This document shows, piece by piece, positions 11,701 through 24,000 of a stretch of DNA of 47,504 bases. Location of the stretch: the NCBI RefSeq assembly GCF_001039355.2, contig NW_019773514.1, positions 736,147 to 783,650 of the forward strand, in the 5' to 3' direction. The DNA comes from Lingula anatina (taxonomy: Eukaryota > Brachiopoda > Lingulata > Lingulida > Lingulidae). A model generated the notes under the pieces. The model had not been told where the DNA came from. It was given only the letters and a program-made list of their open reading frames with translations, and did not search any database. The stretch's first letter is position 1. Every line of letters starts with the position of its first letter. The translations under genes and the position numbers were made by a program.

Positions 11701-12411
11701 TACAAGGCAGGTTCTCACATTTTATCCCTTGTACACACAATATACTCAAAATAATACTATGATCATTGATGTCCGTGGAAAAATTATATATCAGGGCTCC
11801 TTCATCTCCAATATGCCCATAAAATATGACCCAGGTGCTGAGCTACTAAATGCCTCAGTTTTCGTGTGTGCCAAAAGACTCCTTAAATGTACATTTAAAT
11901 TAGGAATTCTAAAACCTCATATACTTAATTTCCCCCCCCCCCCAAGTCAGATCTTAAAAACAACAAAACTCCTGAAATAATGCAAAAAATTTCCTTCATA
12001 AATATCAGAAGACCTGATGGTCTATTAATGAATTAGGATTCATTTAAAACCAATTATTTGATTAAAAAATGTATGGAACATTGACAACTCAAGTCCAGAG
12101 ACACATGTAGTACAGCAATGACTTGTGAATAGGTGAAAACTGCCTTTTCTTGAGGAAAGTTAGATTTGGTGTGAAAATCCTGTATCTCCATCCTTTAAGC
12201 TATGAAGAGAGCCTGAAGCTATCTAAAGATGAAGGGTTTCTGTCCTGGTGGAAGCAGTAACAATAAGATGCATATTCTAGTGATGCGCTTATATACAACA
12301 ATGTTCATCTCACCTACCGCAATGACAAATTGTTGCTCCTTTATCCACACAATGAACAACCTTCCAAAAACTGCAGCTTTTCCAATTTGTTGAGAGGATC
12401 TGCTGCATAAA
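8745..12411. other. AT-rich non-coding DNA
   Basis: No gene, RNA gene or transposon recognised in this stretch. Local points: a perfect 11-bp inverted repeat with a 3-base loop at 9217-9241, a moderately GC-rich island at about 10670-10770 containing paired GATA motifs and GGCAAC, and a 12-base poly-C run at 11932-11943. The short reading frames (up to 102 codons at 11299-11607, minus) look like chance. Confidence 0.5.
9217..9241. repeat. Perfect short inverted repeat (11-bp stem, 3-nt loop)
   Basis: TTGTATGATAC and GTATCATACAA flank AAA. It could extrude as a small hairpin; no following T-run or gene suggests a function. Confidence 0.8.
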
Positions 12412-12422
12412 TAAATAAATAT

Positions 12423-12495
<73 letters not shown>
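12412..12495. repeat. (TA)n microsatellite, left of the snap-back hairpin
   Basis: Almost pure TA/AAAT sequence of about 80 bases. It forms the left border of the palindromic region at 12561-12750. Confidence 0.95.
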
Positions 12496-12497
<2 letters not shown>

Positions 12498-12560
12498 AGA
12501 ATTAAGTCAGTACACCATGAAAAAGTGCTCCACCCATGGTGGCGGCCCGTGGGGAGCTGG

Positions 12561-12744
12561 TATAATCAAGGATGCGAATAACTTAGCTTCCTCTCTCCAT
12601 TTTATTTTTAAAAAAATGCCCTATGGCCATTTCGGCCCTGAGGCCTCGTCAAAACCCTGACGAGGCCTCATGGCCAAAACGGCCGTAGAGCATTTTTTTA
12701 AAAAAATAAAATGGAGAGAGGAAGCTAAGTTATTCGCATCCTTG

Positions 12745-12750
<6 letters not shown>
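12561..12750. repeat. Near-perfect snap-back hairpin embedded in (TA)n
   Basis: The left arm at 12561-12651 and right arm at 12658-12750 are reverse complements with about five substitutions and one 2-base indel over ~91 bases. The loop is only six bases (AAACCC). The arms start TATAATCAAGGATGCG and end CTCGTCA. The right arm runs directly into (TA)n. No coding capacity. This is either a foldback MITE that prefers TA-rich targets or a structure-forming palindrome of other origin. Confidence 0.85.
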
Positions 12751-12816
<66 letters not shown>

Positions 12817-12826
12817 TATATATATA
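12749..12826. repeat. (TA)n microsatellite, right of the snap-back hairpin
   Basis: About 38 TA units with one AAAT interruption, starting within the last bases of the right hairpin arm. Confidence 0.95.
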
Positions 12827-13292
12827 CAGATGAATTCCTGTCTGCTCATATAAGGGTACAAGCAGGCAGGCTTACGTGATGACAAAGAACCAAGAAATCT
12901 TTTCACTGGCTTAAATAACCGGATACCTGCCATTTCAACCCCACATTATGACCCAGTTTCACCAGACAGTGTCTGGCTTTTTACCTTGAATGTTTTATTG
13001 CAAACCATTTTTTTAAAGTTGTGACATAACTGTTGGTGGTTGTGGTGACACCTTCCTTTTGTGTACCATCATGCAGCCGATTGTGCAATAGAGTGTATTA
13101 ACATCCATAGAATAAAACAGTCATATCTGGATTTATTTATAGTGTTTTTTTATACCAAAAATTTGAAGCTAGCTTTTTTCTGCTTATACAAACAATTACA
13201 AGGTATCTTTTGGGAAACAAAGTTGTACATTGGTTAACAACAATGTTGCTAAATATAAGCGCTTCTACTACCATTTCACCTTATGGTTCAAT
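12827..13292. other. Non-coding DNA
   Basis: Nothing recognised. An Ile/Tyr-repeat reading frame on the minus strand at 12730-12933 is produced by the adjoining TA tract and is not a gene. Confidence 0.5.
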
Positions 13293-13450
13293 GCAGGGGC
13301 GGACCCAGTAATATTTTCTGACAGTTTTCCAAATTATCATTGTTGATCCATCCTCCACTTTTGACAGTCTTCAGACAGAAAATATTAGATACCCCTCAAT
13401 GTAAACTTGAAAATTCTGATCTTTCGGAAGACCCAGAAGACAGCCTCAAT
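13293..13450 (+). mobile_element. Non-autonomous DNA transposon remnant (family C, copy 1, 3'-truncated)
   Basis: It begins CAGGGGCGGACCCAG and shares blocks in order with 21414-21583: ATATTTTCTGACAG, GTTGATCCATCCTCCA, CAATGTAAACTTGAAAAT and AGACCCAGAAGAC. Here the homology stops at GCCTCAAT, where a hairpin MITE begins; the other copy continues to CCACCCCTGC. The CAGGGGCGGATCC-type end is common among DNA-transposon terminal repeats. An internal inverted pair (TAATATTTTCTGAC / GACAGAAAATATTA) is visible. The superfamily is not assigned. Confidence 0.55.
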
Positions 13451-13685
13451 CATATTCACACATCGCTCTAGCTGGCCATGGGTCAGTCTAACTCTGCAAA
13501 GGATTGTCGCTAAAGTACAATCAGTGGAATCAGCTAAATCGGCACACAACAGGGTATTACCCCCAGCTGCTACAGGAAGCTTGTCGATCAGAAAATTAAG
13601 CTGGTTCTACTGATTGCACTTTATCTAGAAACCCCTGCAGAGTTGCACCGACCCAGCTAATGCGATGTGTCCATAGGAATGCGGT
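13451..13685. mobile_element. Hairpin MITE, PIF/Harbinger-like (family D)
   Basis: The left arm (CACATCGCTCTAGCTGG, GGGTCAGTCTAACTCTGC, AAAGTACAATCAGTGGAA) pairs with the right arm, whose reverse complement reads CACATCGCATTAGCTGG, GGGTCGGTGCAACTCTGC and AAAGTGCAATCAGTAGAA. The right terminus in reverse complement is GACCGCATTC, which belongs to the same terminal consensus as the other hairpins in this window. It abuts the end of a family C element, probably having inserted into it. It has no coding capacity. Confidence 0.6.
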
Positions 13686-15670
13686 CGTAGTTTTCAGCCG
13701 ATTCCTCATAAGAAAAGTCTAATTTCTTCAGCCAGAAAAGCTGCTTTAATTTTTATGATAAACAGTTAATACTTTCAATTAAAAATATGTTTTCAATTCT
13801 CATGAAAAACAAAGGGTAGCAAAATTATCAATAATAATTTTCTAATATTGGAGAAACTTTGTGTCAATGCAGCACTGACATGAGACTCTTTTCTTCAGTC
13901 TGAAGTATTTTCTACAAAGAAAGCACATGTACTTAGCACTCCTTATGTAGTGAATAAAATCAAGCACCTATGACTTAAAACTAAAAATCATAATGTGGTT
14001 TATTAAAGGGCCCATCAAATCAAAAGCTTTTCTGCACTATGACAATAGATAAAAGATGAATATTCATCCCCAATCAAATGCCTTGTCTATGCAATATTCA
14101 CACATCACCTTGCATGTTGACTGGCATGTTTTGGCACAGACAAATTACACACCTTTGGGCCATGCGGTTCTATATTTCAACAATGGTGCATTAAAATACT
14201 CTTATGAATATCAAAGAATCTGGCACAATTACAAGGTCAATGGCATATTTTCAGGCTGTTAGTCTAACATTACAATGGGTTTCTCTGTAACTCATTTGTC
14301 TAACATTACAAGTTGGGCCTATATCTAGTTTAATGCTTTAAAAAATGTCTCGATGCTTAGGCAGAAACTATTCCAGCACAAAATGAATTACCATATTTAG
14401 TCACAACAAATATTCGAGGACCCCGTTTTCTATCATAAAATAATTGAGAGCCCTTGTTTCTTTGAAAGTGACTGCATGAACAGAATCGGCTTCTTGATAA
14501 CCACAACGACAAACAGACATGCACTGGAGAAATAGAAGACATTTGTAGATGAGACATTGCATAACCGCATTTCGTGGCTGAAATTTGGCACCACTTCATA
14601 AAAACACACAAGACATATTGTTTGTAATTCACACACTTGTGCTTTTTGAATGGCTTCAAGGTACAGGTTTATCATTTTGCACATAAAAAAGGAAAGGGAT
14701 AAAAGCCACAGTAACACAGATACACCTACAAGTGAACATTTCCAAGGTGTCCTCTACCATGAACCTTTTCTTGGCTTTACTTCTACCTCTTTCCAAATGC
14801 TTGGAGACCAACAATGGGGCTTAAAAAGCAGATGATTGCTACAAGATCAAACAAATAACCATTATCCAAATTCGCTCTTTTGGAATAATTAAGAAAGGAT
14901 GTTCAACAATCAAATATAATACAATAATGTGAAGCAAATGTCACATCCTTTACCATTTCATGGAAGATATCTGTTACCCTTTTGCGTCAAAAAAAGATGC
15001 TCAAAACCACAGTCTTGAAAAAAAAATTTATTACACATAGGAAAGCAGTTCTAGGGAATAAAAGATCTTACCTTTCTACAGGAAATTACATAATAAGTGA
15101 ATCTGAGCAGGAAAGTTGGCAGGTAGTGCTAAAAGGGTACCAAAGGTTACATGTATCTTACATTCATGTGGGTTAAAATACCAAAAGAACTGATTGTGAT
15201 TGAAATCTGTGGGTGCACACAATTGGCCGAGGACAAGATTCTGTCTACAGATAGACAGTAATCCTTTTACATCTACATGCAAGGATAAGACTGCCATTTT
15301 AGGTAAAAAAAAATATGGCGTGGGATCCATGCTATTTTTGGTCTTCAAAAAGTCAGATATTCGCAGATAGTTGGAAAAAGCTGATCCCTTTATCTAGGGG
15401 TATACTTCAGCAACACAGCCTATACCAGTACATTGTGAGAGTTCCTAACATGTACAGTGGTTTTATTCACTTTTACAACTTCATTTACTATTGACACTGA
15501 CTGGGCACAATATGATTATTTGGCCATGATTAACTGACAAGTGAGGGAACTCTGTTTAGGTGATTCTCTTTCACAATAGCCAAGCTATTAATACTTATTT
15601 TATTACAGATGCATTTGAAGTCAAATGTTTTGCCACAAAACCCAACTAAATGCCACTGCCACCATATTCA
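13686..15670. other. Non-coding DNA
   Basis: No gene recognised. Several 60-100 codon frames overlap on both strands at 14357-15348. None shows recognisable domains, exon-like splice borders or composition different from the surroundings. Confidence 0.5.
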
Positions 15671-15903
15671 CCATTCCCACAGATATTTGGATCAATCTAT
15701 CGCCCTTGGGAGTCTCACTTAATTGCTATCAATTCAGCTCTGTCACTCCTAGTAGAGCTGTTAGGGGGTAATTTTCTTTACCCCCTAGCTGATTCAGTAG
15801 GCGTGACAGACATTTAAGCTGGTTAAGTTGACAGCAATATAGTGAGACTACCAAGAGAGATGGATCGATCCAGATGGATTGATCTAGGCATAGGAACCCA
15901 GTC
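15671..15903 (-). mobile_element. Hairpin MITE, PIF/Harbinger-like (family A, independent copy)
   Basis: Same family as 3404-3652 but in opposite orientation. It contains ATTCCCACAGATATTTGGATC, a TTAATTGCTATCA word, a ...CCCCCTAGCTGATTC... centre and GATGGATCGATCCAGATGG, then ends in GGAACCCAGTC followed by TTA. Arms pair as a hairpin. A second, different hairpin element follows 16 bases downstream. Confidence 0.65.
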
Positions 15904-15919
15904 TTATGGATTTGCCAAA

Positions 15920-16176
15920 GGACACGGTTTCATTGTACCAGATGGGTGGATCCAACTCTGCTAATTCTTATTAAACTGCAATCAACGTTATCAACTTCAT
16001 TGTCTGACATGCCTTCTCAAGCAGATAGGGTACTAAACTTTTGTGAGCTTATAACTCCTTATCTGCTCAATGAGGCATGCTAGACAATTAAGCTGATTAC
16101 TTTGATTGCACTTCAGCTAGAATACCAGCAGAGTTGTATTGCCCAGCTTGCACAATGTCTGAATCTGAATGTGGCC
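15920..16176. mobile_element. Hairpin MITE, PIF/Harbinger-like (family E, related to D)
   Basis: The left arm (CAACTCTGCT, CTGCAATCAACGTTATCAAC, TTCATTGTCTGACATGCCT) pairs with the right arm in reverse complement (CAACTCTGCT, GTGCAATCAAAGTAATCAGC, TTAATTGTCTAGCATGCCT). The right end in reverse complement is GGCCACATTC, adjacent to TTA. The CAACTCTGC and GCAATCA words are shared with the element at 13451-13685. It has no coding capacity. Confidence 0.6.
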
Positions 16177-18159
16177 TTAGACATGATAGATGTCAGTTCA
16201 CCTTGATAAAAACCTACACATGAAATAATACTCTTTACATCATGGTATAATGTACATGCACATGGTATGCTCTAATTAAAAACCCGCAGCATTACAAGAG
16301 TACACGATTGTATAACTACATGTAAGCATACTTACAAGCATTATGTTCCTATCAAAAACCTTCAACATGACAATAATACATACATGTACAGTAATAAAAG
16401 TGCATGTACTTATTAAAAAGTCTATGACATCAAAGTTATGTTGCATAACATCATGACAGATAACAAAATATATCTGATTAAAAGATCAATATACGCAACT
16501 ACATTTGTACCTTGAGTGCATAAGCAAACAGCAACCTGTCTGTAAATGCTGTCCCCTTTATGGGCTCATTGTCAGAGTCCTGAATTTAGACTGGCGCTGG
16601 ATCCGAAGGTGTGCCCTCCCAACACTTCTTAAGCTATTGACTAAATCGGCTATTGGATGTGATCTCAATGTTCAATACTGTGGCTTCTTACGATGCACTG
16701 CCTGGATTGAAAAGACTCCTTAACAAAAGCTTTTTGTGTTGTACTTCTATGGAGTCATACAATATAGTTCCTCTGCCATTGTTGAAGTTAACTTAAAATC
16801 CAAAAAAAAAAAGGGATGCCTGATTCTCAAATTTTTGAAGTGGAGACAACAATTCTAACAAGAACGGTTTGAAAGAAAATTAAGCTTCAAACTATGGGAT
16901 TAAAAAACCTGAAATTTGAAACTTTTGGAAAGAAAATATCACACGGCATGTCAAATATTCCCTCGCAAACAAAAGTTCAACTTCTATTGAAATTATCCCC
17001 ATTGAATTTGAACACAATAAGGTCTTTTATGGTTGGGTTCCTGTCTATTTATCCACCTCAGGTGCTTTACTAGTCCTCGATTGTCCCACAACAAAGACAT
17101 ATTGAACATCGAGAATCAACACATAAACCTGAGTACCCAGGCAGGTAACAAATAGCACTGTTATTATCAGGTTATGGGAAAGCGCAGTTTAAATCTGTTT
17201 ACTTTGGGACAGGAAGTATATGCAATATAATGGCCTTGTTCGTAATCCCATCCTTTAATTATTACAGGGTCAGTTATGCACTTGTTGGAAGTTATGAAAT
17301 AATTCTGCCAAATCCTCCATGCTACCAAATTTGTTAAGATAATACGAAAAGAAATTTTGCTGAAGACTTGTATCAGAACTGAAAAATTGTCTAAACTGGC
17401 TTATATGTGACTTTGAGGCAATTTAGTGCTATGCTAAAAGAGCTTCAGGTTTACCACGAACTTATTTTTGTTCTAGCCAAATAACTGAATGCTTTCTTCT
17501 TATTTTTAACTTTTTATTTTCTTTGTTCAAATTTTACTTGGTATTTGGAAGTTAATTAAAAGCATAATCATGTGCACTACAAAACAAATTCTTACCTCTT
17601 AAATGAAAAATATAAATATTTTGCTTGAACAATAAATTATACTTTCCAATAAATACTGTAATATATCACGAAGTATTTTCATTTTAGCTTATACTGGAAA
17701 TTGCATTTTTGCTTTAAAAATGGATACAAAACACCCTTTTCAAAATGTTCTACAGGAAATGCAAGCTGATTGTGGACAAAAAGACTCTTCAATACAATAC
17801 AGGTATTTGGATCTGTGAAGCCACAGGTTATTTGCTTAATTTTTCTCTGTCTAGATAACTAGCACAAAATTACAAATATATATATATATATATATAAATG
17901 AAAATAAATAATGACATTCCTAAAATTTCAATGACTTTCTCTTATCTTTTCTAAAACTGTTGATAAAACTAACTACACCAGTTTTGATGACTTCATCTGC
18001 AGCAGTTATGCCCCTGTCCTCTGAATCCAAGGCTATCTAATCTCAATTAGAATTATAGAGTTACAGTTGAAATCACTTTCAGGTACTCAGACAGATGAAA
18101 ATAGCACCTAAGAACAATGACTGCCCTACTTGTTATATTTTGATCACCACAGTCCCTTA
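16177..18159. other. Non-coding DNA
   Basis: No gene or strong element recognised apart from a (TA)n run at 17876-17897. Confidence 0.5.
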
Positions 18160-18374
18160 GAGTGCATTCCCTTAGATTTAGATCGATCCATCTAGATCGA
18201 CCCAACTCCCTGGGGATTCACGCTAAATTGCTGTCAGCCGAGCACACACAGTAGTTAATTACCCCCTTACAGCTTTTAGTAGGCGAGACAGACATTTAAG
18301 CCGGCTAAGCTGACAGTAATCTAGTGAGACCCCCCACAGGGATAGACAGATCTAAAATCTGTGGAAATGGGGTC
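18160..18374 (+). mobile_element. Hairpin MITE, PIF/Harbinger-like (family A, independent copy with TTA duplication)
   Basis: This family A copy starts GAGTGCATTCCC, contains GATCGATCCATCTAGATCG, TAAATTGCTGTCAGC and GACAGACATTTAAGCCGGC, and ends AAATGGGGTC. Both sides are flanked by TTA (18157-18159 and 18375-18377), consistent with a three-base target-site duplication, the PIF/Harbinger hallmark. Confidence 0.7.
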
Positions 18375-21300
18375 TTAGTATATGCCAGATATGATGCATT
18401 GATACATTAAAAAGTAAATGAACGAAAAACCTCAAATGACATATTACATGATACATATCAGATTTACCAAGGACACATCATGAAGCAGGATGGCATAGAG
18501 AAAAGTGCCCTGGAAAGTTTCATTCCTGGCTAAAGACAGAGGGGAAGGCCAAGGTGTAGCTGAGATCAAATGGTGAAAGAAATATTTGGCTCCTTGGAAA
18601 ATGCAAAGAGGACGGCCTAAAACAGATGTTTATTGGTCTGCTATCAGACAAGCAAAGCTCTACCAAGAGTTTGCTATTGATTGATTGATTACAGATCTGG
18701 AAGCTTAAATTGTTATAAGGGCAGGAGGGGTGGGGGGTGGGCACTCAAATAAACTCCCAATAAGCTCTTGGGAACATAGAGAATGCAAAATCCTCCAACA
18801 AAACCATACATGTTGAATAGCACTGCTATTATCCACATGCTTATCATTAGTAATTATGGATAAACAGAATGCTTTGTGGAAATTTGGGGTAAATTCTTGC
18901 TACCATTTAATACTGATGCACCAGGATTTAACAAAAGAGCAAAAAAAAAAAAAAAATAATAATAATAATAATAAAATAATAATAATAATAATAAAATAAG
19001 ACTTAAAGTTAACTTTGAGTCTCGAACTTATAAGAACAAATTGATACCTAGATATGCTGTGACAGTGGCAATATACGCTACACTAGGTTCTAGGGGAGTT
19101 TTTTTTTGTTGAAATCCAATAGCTTTTTCTTGTATGTTTTATAAAACAATGCCACCCTTTCAGAACACTGAAAGCATTAACAAGAGGTATTCAAAGTATT
19201 GCATGATCTCATACATATAGTAAAGGTTTCATAGACATGAAGACACACACACAACAATAATTAAAATAATTAATGCAAGATCCTAACGTGCAAATAAGAC
19301 AAACATTCGACTGTTATCTTATATCTATATACACTCCTTGTTTCTCTTCTAACTCTGTTAAAAAGATATGTTAACAGATGAAATGTGTTATATTGTTGTT
19401 GTAGAGATGGTATTTGAAATAGCAGACATGAGCCTAGGTTTCAAAAAACCTCTGAACATTTATCCCCCCCCCCCCCCCAGATTTTATTGCAGATCTTGAT
19501 GAATCTCAGAAACCATCAGAATTGAATTAAAAAATGGAATTCTGTATTGGTGCAGAAAAAGCTCATCTATGAAATAGTATATTTTAAATATTCATCAATA
19601 TTTTTTGCCAAAAACACTTCAGTTTTACACTTGGCTGTCTTCTGAAATGGCTTTCATTTGTTCAATGCATTCGCTGCCTGTGTACATTTTACTACCACTA
19701 TGTGACTTTTTTGTTCACAATTTCCTGCTTAAAAAGCTTCAAATGCAGCTATAAATCTTCCTTATTCTTTGAGGCAGATATAGCCTGCTTCTCTTAAAAG
19801 ATAATTCGTTTTACAATAATCTTGTTATTCATAGATATAATACACAGATCTGGGGTGGAGGTGGAAACAAACAGGTATACATTTTTTAAAAATAGGTATA
19901 TATATGTTAAATGCATACATATTGTGTGCCGCACCTATAACTAGCCTTATGATTCCACTCACCTTCACTCTAATTCATCGAAATCCTTCATCAATTGGAA
20001 AAACCTAATTGAGAAGAATTAATGAGAAGTTTGGGGGTTGAAAATGTCTGCGTGAACATTTGTTCCTGGTATGTGGCTGTTTATTATACTTACATCTGAA
20101 CTGGCTTGCTCCAGTATACAGAATACATCTAAATAGGTAATCATGTTGATTGATAATTGAAATTGTCAGAACAATGACATCATTCCACTGCTTTCATCCT
20201 TTATGGACCCCAACTTCTTCATAAAGCCAGTAAGCATTGCTTGGCCTTTTCTTCTTTAAATGGCATAAACAAAATATTTGTGTGGGCAAACCTGGCTCAT
20301 GTAAAAAAAAACCCTTTGTAATGTAAATCAATGGTAACCCGTTTTTTTATTACGCAGGTGAACTTTTATTGACACAAAAGATGGTATTGTCAAAGAACTG
20401 CCTGTGTTCCAAGTTTTAAGTTACACAAACCACTTTTCATGTGTTAACCCCCTTTTTTTCACTCTACTGTGTACTTAATTGATCTTTTGAGTCTGAAAAA
20501 GGGATCAATGTGATATTTGGCTAGATCTAAATTAATTCTGTATGAATTAGAATGCACGTATATATATCATCTATACAAACTATTGGTTGACAGAACTTTC
20601 AATTACAAAAGTACAAATTCCTAGAAAGGCTGATAATTTATGAGTTAGAGAGTCAAGGTTTGGTTCTATTAAGTCATAAACAAAAAACATCTTATTCTTC
20701 TTTGTACTTGTGGCAAACCCTGGTGTCTCAGTATTTAATGGTGGCCACAACTAACCCTAAATTTCCACAAAGCATTCTGTTTATCTTTAATTGCTGATTA
20801 TGAGCAACAGTCGTAAATATACACATTTCCTATAACCCTATAACCACAAGAACTGTGCAGCAGCTACATAATGAAAAATATTAGTCATAATATATTTGCA
20901 AAAGAAAAGGCTGATCATAAAAAAAAAAAAATTGATAAACTACATGTAGAACTTGATTAATATTTTTTGCTTCAAACAAGCTGCTCACCTATTCAAATAT
21001 TAATTACAAAAGAAAAAGAAAGACAATTTTCTTTTTTCTCCCCCCTCCCAAACAAAGCAAAATATAAATATTATGCAAACTGCATTTTTTCTTATGCTTG
21101 TACACTGATGTAAGTACAAAAAGGAATCAATCAGTGGTGTTCTAACAAATGCATCAGTTGAGACACCACAATCAGGAACAGCAGCCATGGTGCACCTGAC
21201 ACAACTAGCACAATTGGCAAAAGGGTTTTAGTAGACAGCGCTGAAACACCTACAAACACATGCAAGTCAGCCATTTGTCTCTTACAGGTTATAACTATTG

Positions 21301-21413
21301 TGGGAATCTTACACTCTCTGCCAACTTATGGTAGCAAACAGGTTTGATTTTTGTCTTACCGTCTCTTCAAGTTCAGCTGATATGACTGGCTTTGCTGGAG
21401 TTAGTACCCACAA
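18375..21413. other. AT-rich non-coding DNA with simple repeats
   Basis: No gene recognised. It holds a short (GATT)n run near 18680, an A-run followed by (AAT)n at 18941-18998, and 15 consecutive C at 19464-19478. Confidence 0.5.
18941..18998. repeat. Poly-A followed by (AAT)n microsatellite
   Basis: Sixteen A residues, then about 14 AAT units with one AAAA interruption. Confidence 0.95.
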
Positions 21414-21583
21414 CGGGGACGGATCCAGAGATATTTTCTGACAGTCTTCCTAATTTTCTTTGTTGATCCATCCTCCATTTTTGACCATCTTCCGACAGAA
21501 AAAAATTAGGTACCTATCAATGTAAACTTGAAAATGTGACTGTCTTCCGAAAGACCCAGAAGACGGCCTCAATCCACCCCTGC
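21414..21583 (+). mobile_element. Non-autonomous DNA transposon (family C, fuller copy)
   Basis: It starts GGGGACGGATCCAG and ends TCAATCCACCCCTGC, so its two ends are inverted repeats of the CAGGGGYGGAT type. Internal blocks match 13293-13450 in order. This copy shows that the other has lost its right end. It is too short to code for a transposase. Confidence 0.6.
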
Positions 21584-23680
21584 ACAAATTGTTTTAAAGT
21601 ATATACCAAGTGAAAACAAACTAATTGTGATTTTCGTATGGGGACTAGTCATCAAAGTTTTATGATAAGTTAGTACAAATGTAGCCATGTTCAGAAATGT
21701 TGATTGGACTGTCTTCTGTAATGTTACCTTGGTGTTAAACTAAGTTGCTAATTATGGACACCAGACTGATTAGATAATTAAAATTTTGAAGTAAAGACCT
21801 TGCCTGCACTGGAAGAAACAACAACTATAGTCCATTTTTCCACTTCTCACAATTTTCCAGTCTGACTATTTATAAAATATCTCTTCTTTAGGGGAATAAA
21901 AAATGCTGCAAATTTCCCCTTGCTTTGAAACAGGTTAATGTAATTACACCTTCCAGTAGAACTTTGATACTGCGCAAATCTAATGAGGCCAAGTTTCATA
22001 TCTGAGTGAAAGAGAGAGTGCAGGCAAAAGCCGGATCTGCATAAGTTGAGGGTACACTTAAAATATTTAACTTAAATATAACTTTTGTTGGGAAAAATAT
22101 ATGTGTGTGTGTGCGTGTGTGTCTAGTGACACATGCCAAAACTTCACTGACCTAAGTGTGCTGTGAATGAAAAGTATGGCAAATCTGATATCAAACAAAA
22201 AATGGATTAATCTGCCATTCTCATATCAACAAATAAAGAAACAGGCAAAACAAGAAACAAGGCACTAAAAAGAATAAATAAATAAATAATAAATAAATCA
22301 TTAATCAATGAATAAATGTTGAAACAAATAAAGTTATTTCAGTTTCGACCTCACATTAATTCTTTAACTAGCATTTACCTAAAAGTACTCCTACTATTTT
22401 ACCAAAAATGAATTCAGTGTCTTCAATTAACTGATACTGTAATTGCTTTCTCAAATGTAAATTCAAAGTGGCTTATATAATTCTTCAGCCAAAAAATGAC
22501 TTGTATAACCATGCACTTTCCTGTGATTCACTTTCTCAAAGAATGAACCAAAACAACTTAAAGCAATTATATTATGGTGAAATACATCCAAGCACCAGTG
22601 CTATTATGTTCAGCTGCTGACTGACAGAATTTGCCTAAAATGTGATACTCCCAATACTTTCAGTGCATTCCCCTAAAACTCTCTTATTTTGATCTAGCTA
22701 CATTGTTTCTTCGCTCATCTGTCAGGGACTGACATGACCTTAACAACCACTGCCTGGCTTAATTACCTACCATCTGTATGCAATCACGGGGATATTTTAA
22801 ACATGCTGCTTATGGATGCTGCCTTGCTCAACATAAGCCATCACCATATGTATGTTTAGGTAAAGAATAAGAAGAAGAAGACATTATAATATTTATCAGA
22901 AAGTGTGTGTGTGTGTGCACGTATGTGCATATATGCGCATGTGTGTGGTGCAGATTCAAAAAAACTTACATAATGTTCACCCTACACTATAACTTTACAC
23001 ATAGACTCCAGATTTAAATGGGTAAAAATCATATATGAAAAACAACACTTACATATTGATCTTTCCCTGTATCCATGGATATTCTCTTTTCCCTCTGTGA
23101 CTTTTTTCTTTTCCAGAGTGGCATATCCCGCTTCTAAAATATTGGAATGCTTAATAGAAGTACTTTAATTATATTGACTGAGTATTTTGCAGATCAAAAT
23201 CTCTTTAATAAAATCTAAAAAAAAAATAATAAAAAAAAATAAATAAAACATATCACGTCAGAAGCACAAACATAAGTTTCATAAATTCAAACATGACAAC
23301 AAATGTGTGATAAATTTAAGTCCTGCATAAACTAGTGTAATATACTGATCAGCATGAATTTTCTACTGACATACATTATGCATATGTTCTTGACATTACA
23401 TGATTAACAATATGTGGTTTACACTTGCCAACTAAAATTACAAGCAAAAAAATAATTAGTTCATTAAAAAATAAATAATAAATAAAATAATGTTTAATAA
23501 ATTAATTAAAAACAAAATGTTAACATTTACAATCCAATTAAAACATATTTAATTCTCAATAGTAAATAAAAATAATCAATTAATATTATATAATAAAAAA
23601 GAAAATTCACTTATTTTATATTTCATATTTTACCTTCTGAAGCCCCAACCATCCAACATGATGGCATTATGAGTCACAGC
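21584..23680. other. Very AT-rich upstream DNA with simple repeats
   Basis: No gene recognised. It holds (TG)n at 22102-22122, TG-rich sequence at 22903-22948, AAAT-type repeats around 22272-22305 and 23214-23250, and an extremely AT-rich stretch at about 23450-23625 just before the CpG-rich promoter region. That abrupt composition change is the main feature. Confidence 0.55.
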
Positions 23681-24000
23681 TATCACAGTGTCACGTGCAG
23701 TTTACCTGTATTAACCTGTGAAACTGACAAGTAAAGGCGCGCCGCCACCTTTGAAACGTACAGGTAACATACACGTGGTATTCATTTCTCGTTCCGGGCA
23801 GCAGGGATCACTGAAAATATAAATCAAAGGCTTCCCTCGAGGGAACATTAAAGACTGCCCTCCAAAAATGTGGTACTGGTGTTTGAATAACTTCACAACG
23901 TCAAATTAAACCGATGTTTACCTGTTTTGCCTCACCTGGGTAGACGTGATGTACGTATACACGTATCACTCCGCGGTGCAGGTGCGCGCATTTTACCCAA
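23681..24000. promoter_or_regulatory. CpG-rich promoter-like region, possibly with divergent (minus) transcription
   Basis: Composition jumps from ~85-90% AT to CpG-containing sequence with CACGTG E-boxes (near 23692 and 23773), GGCGCGCC at about 23737 and a perfect palindrome TTCCCTCGAGGGAA at 23832-23845. On the minus strand there are consensus-like splice signals in order: donor CCCAG/GTGAGG at 23936/23935, acceptor TTTATATTTTCAG ending at 23811, and donor ATACAG/GTAAAC at 23706/23705. These could delimit short 5' exons of a divergent transcript. Promoter nature is likely; the exons are speculative. Confidence 0.45.

Noticed and set aside
12730-12933. Ile/Tyr-repeat protein on the minus strand
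   Set aside because: Translation of the (TA)n microsatellite.
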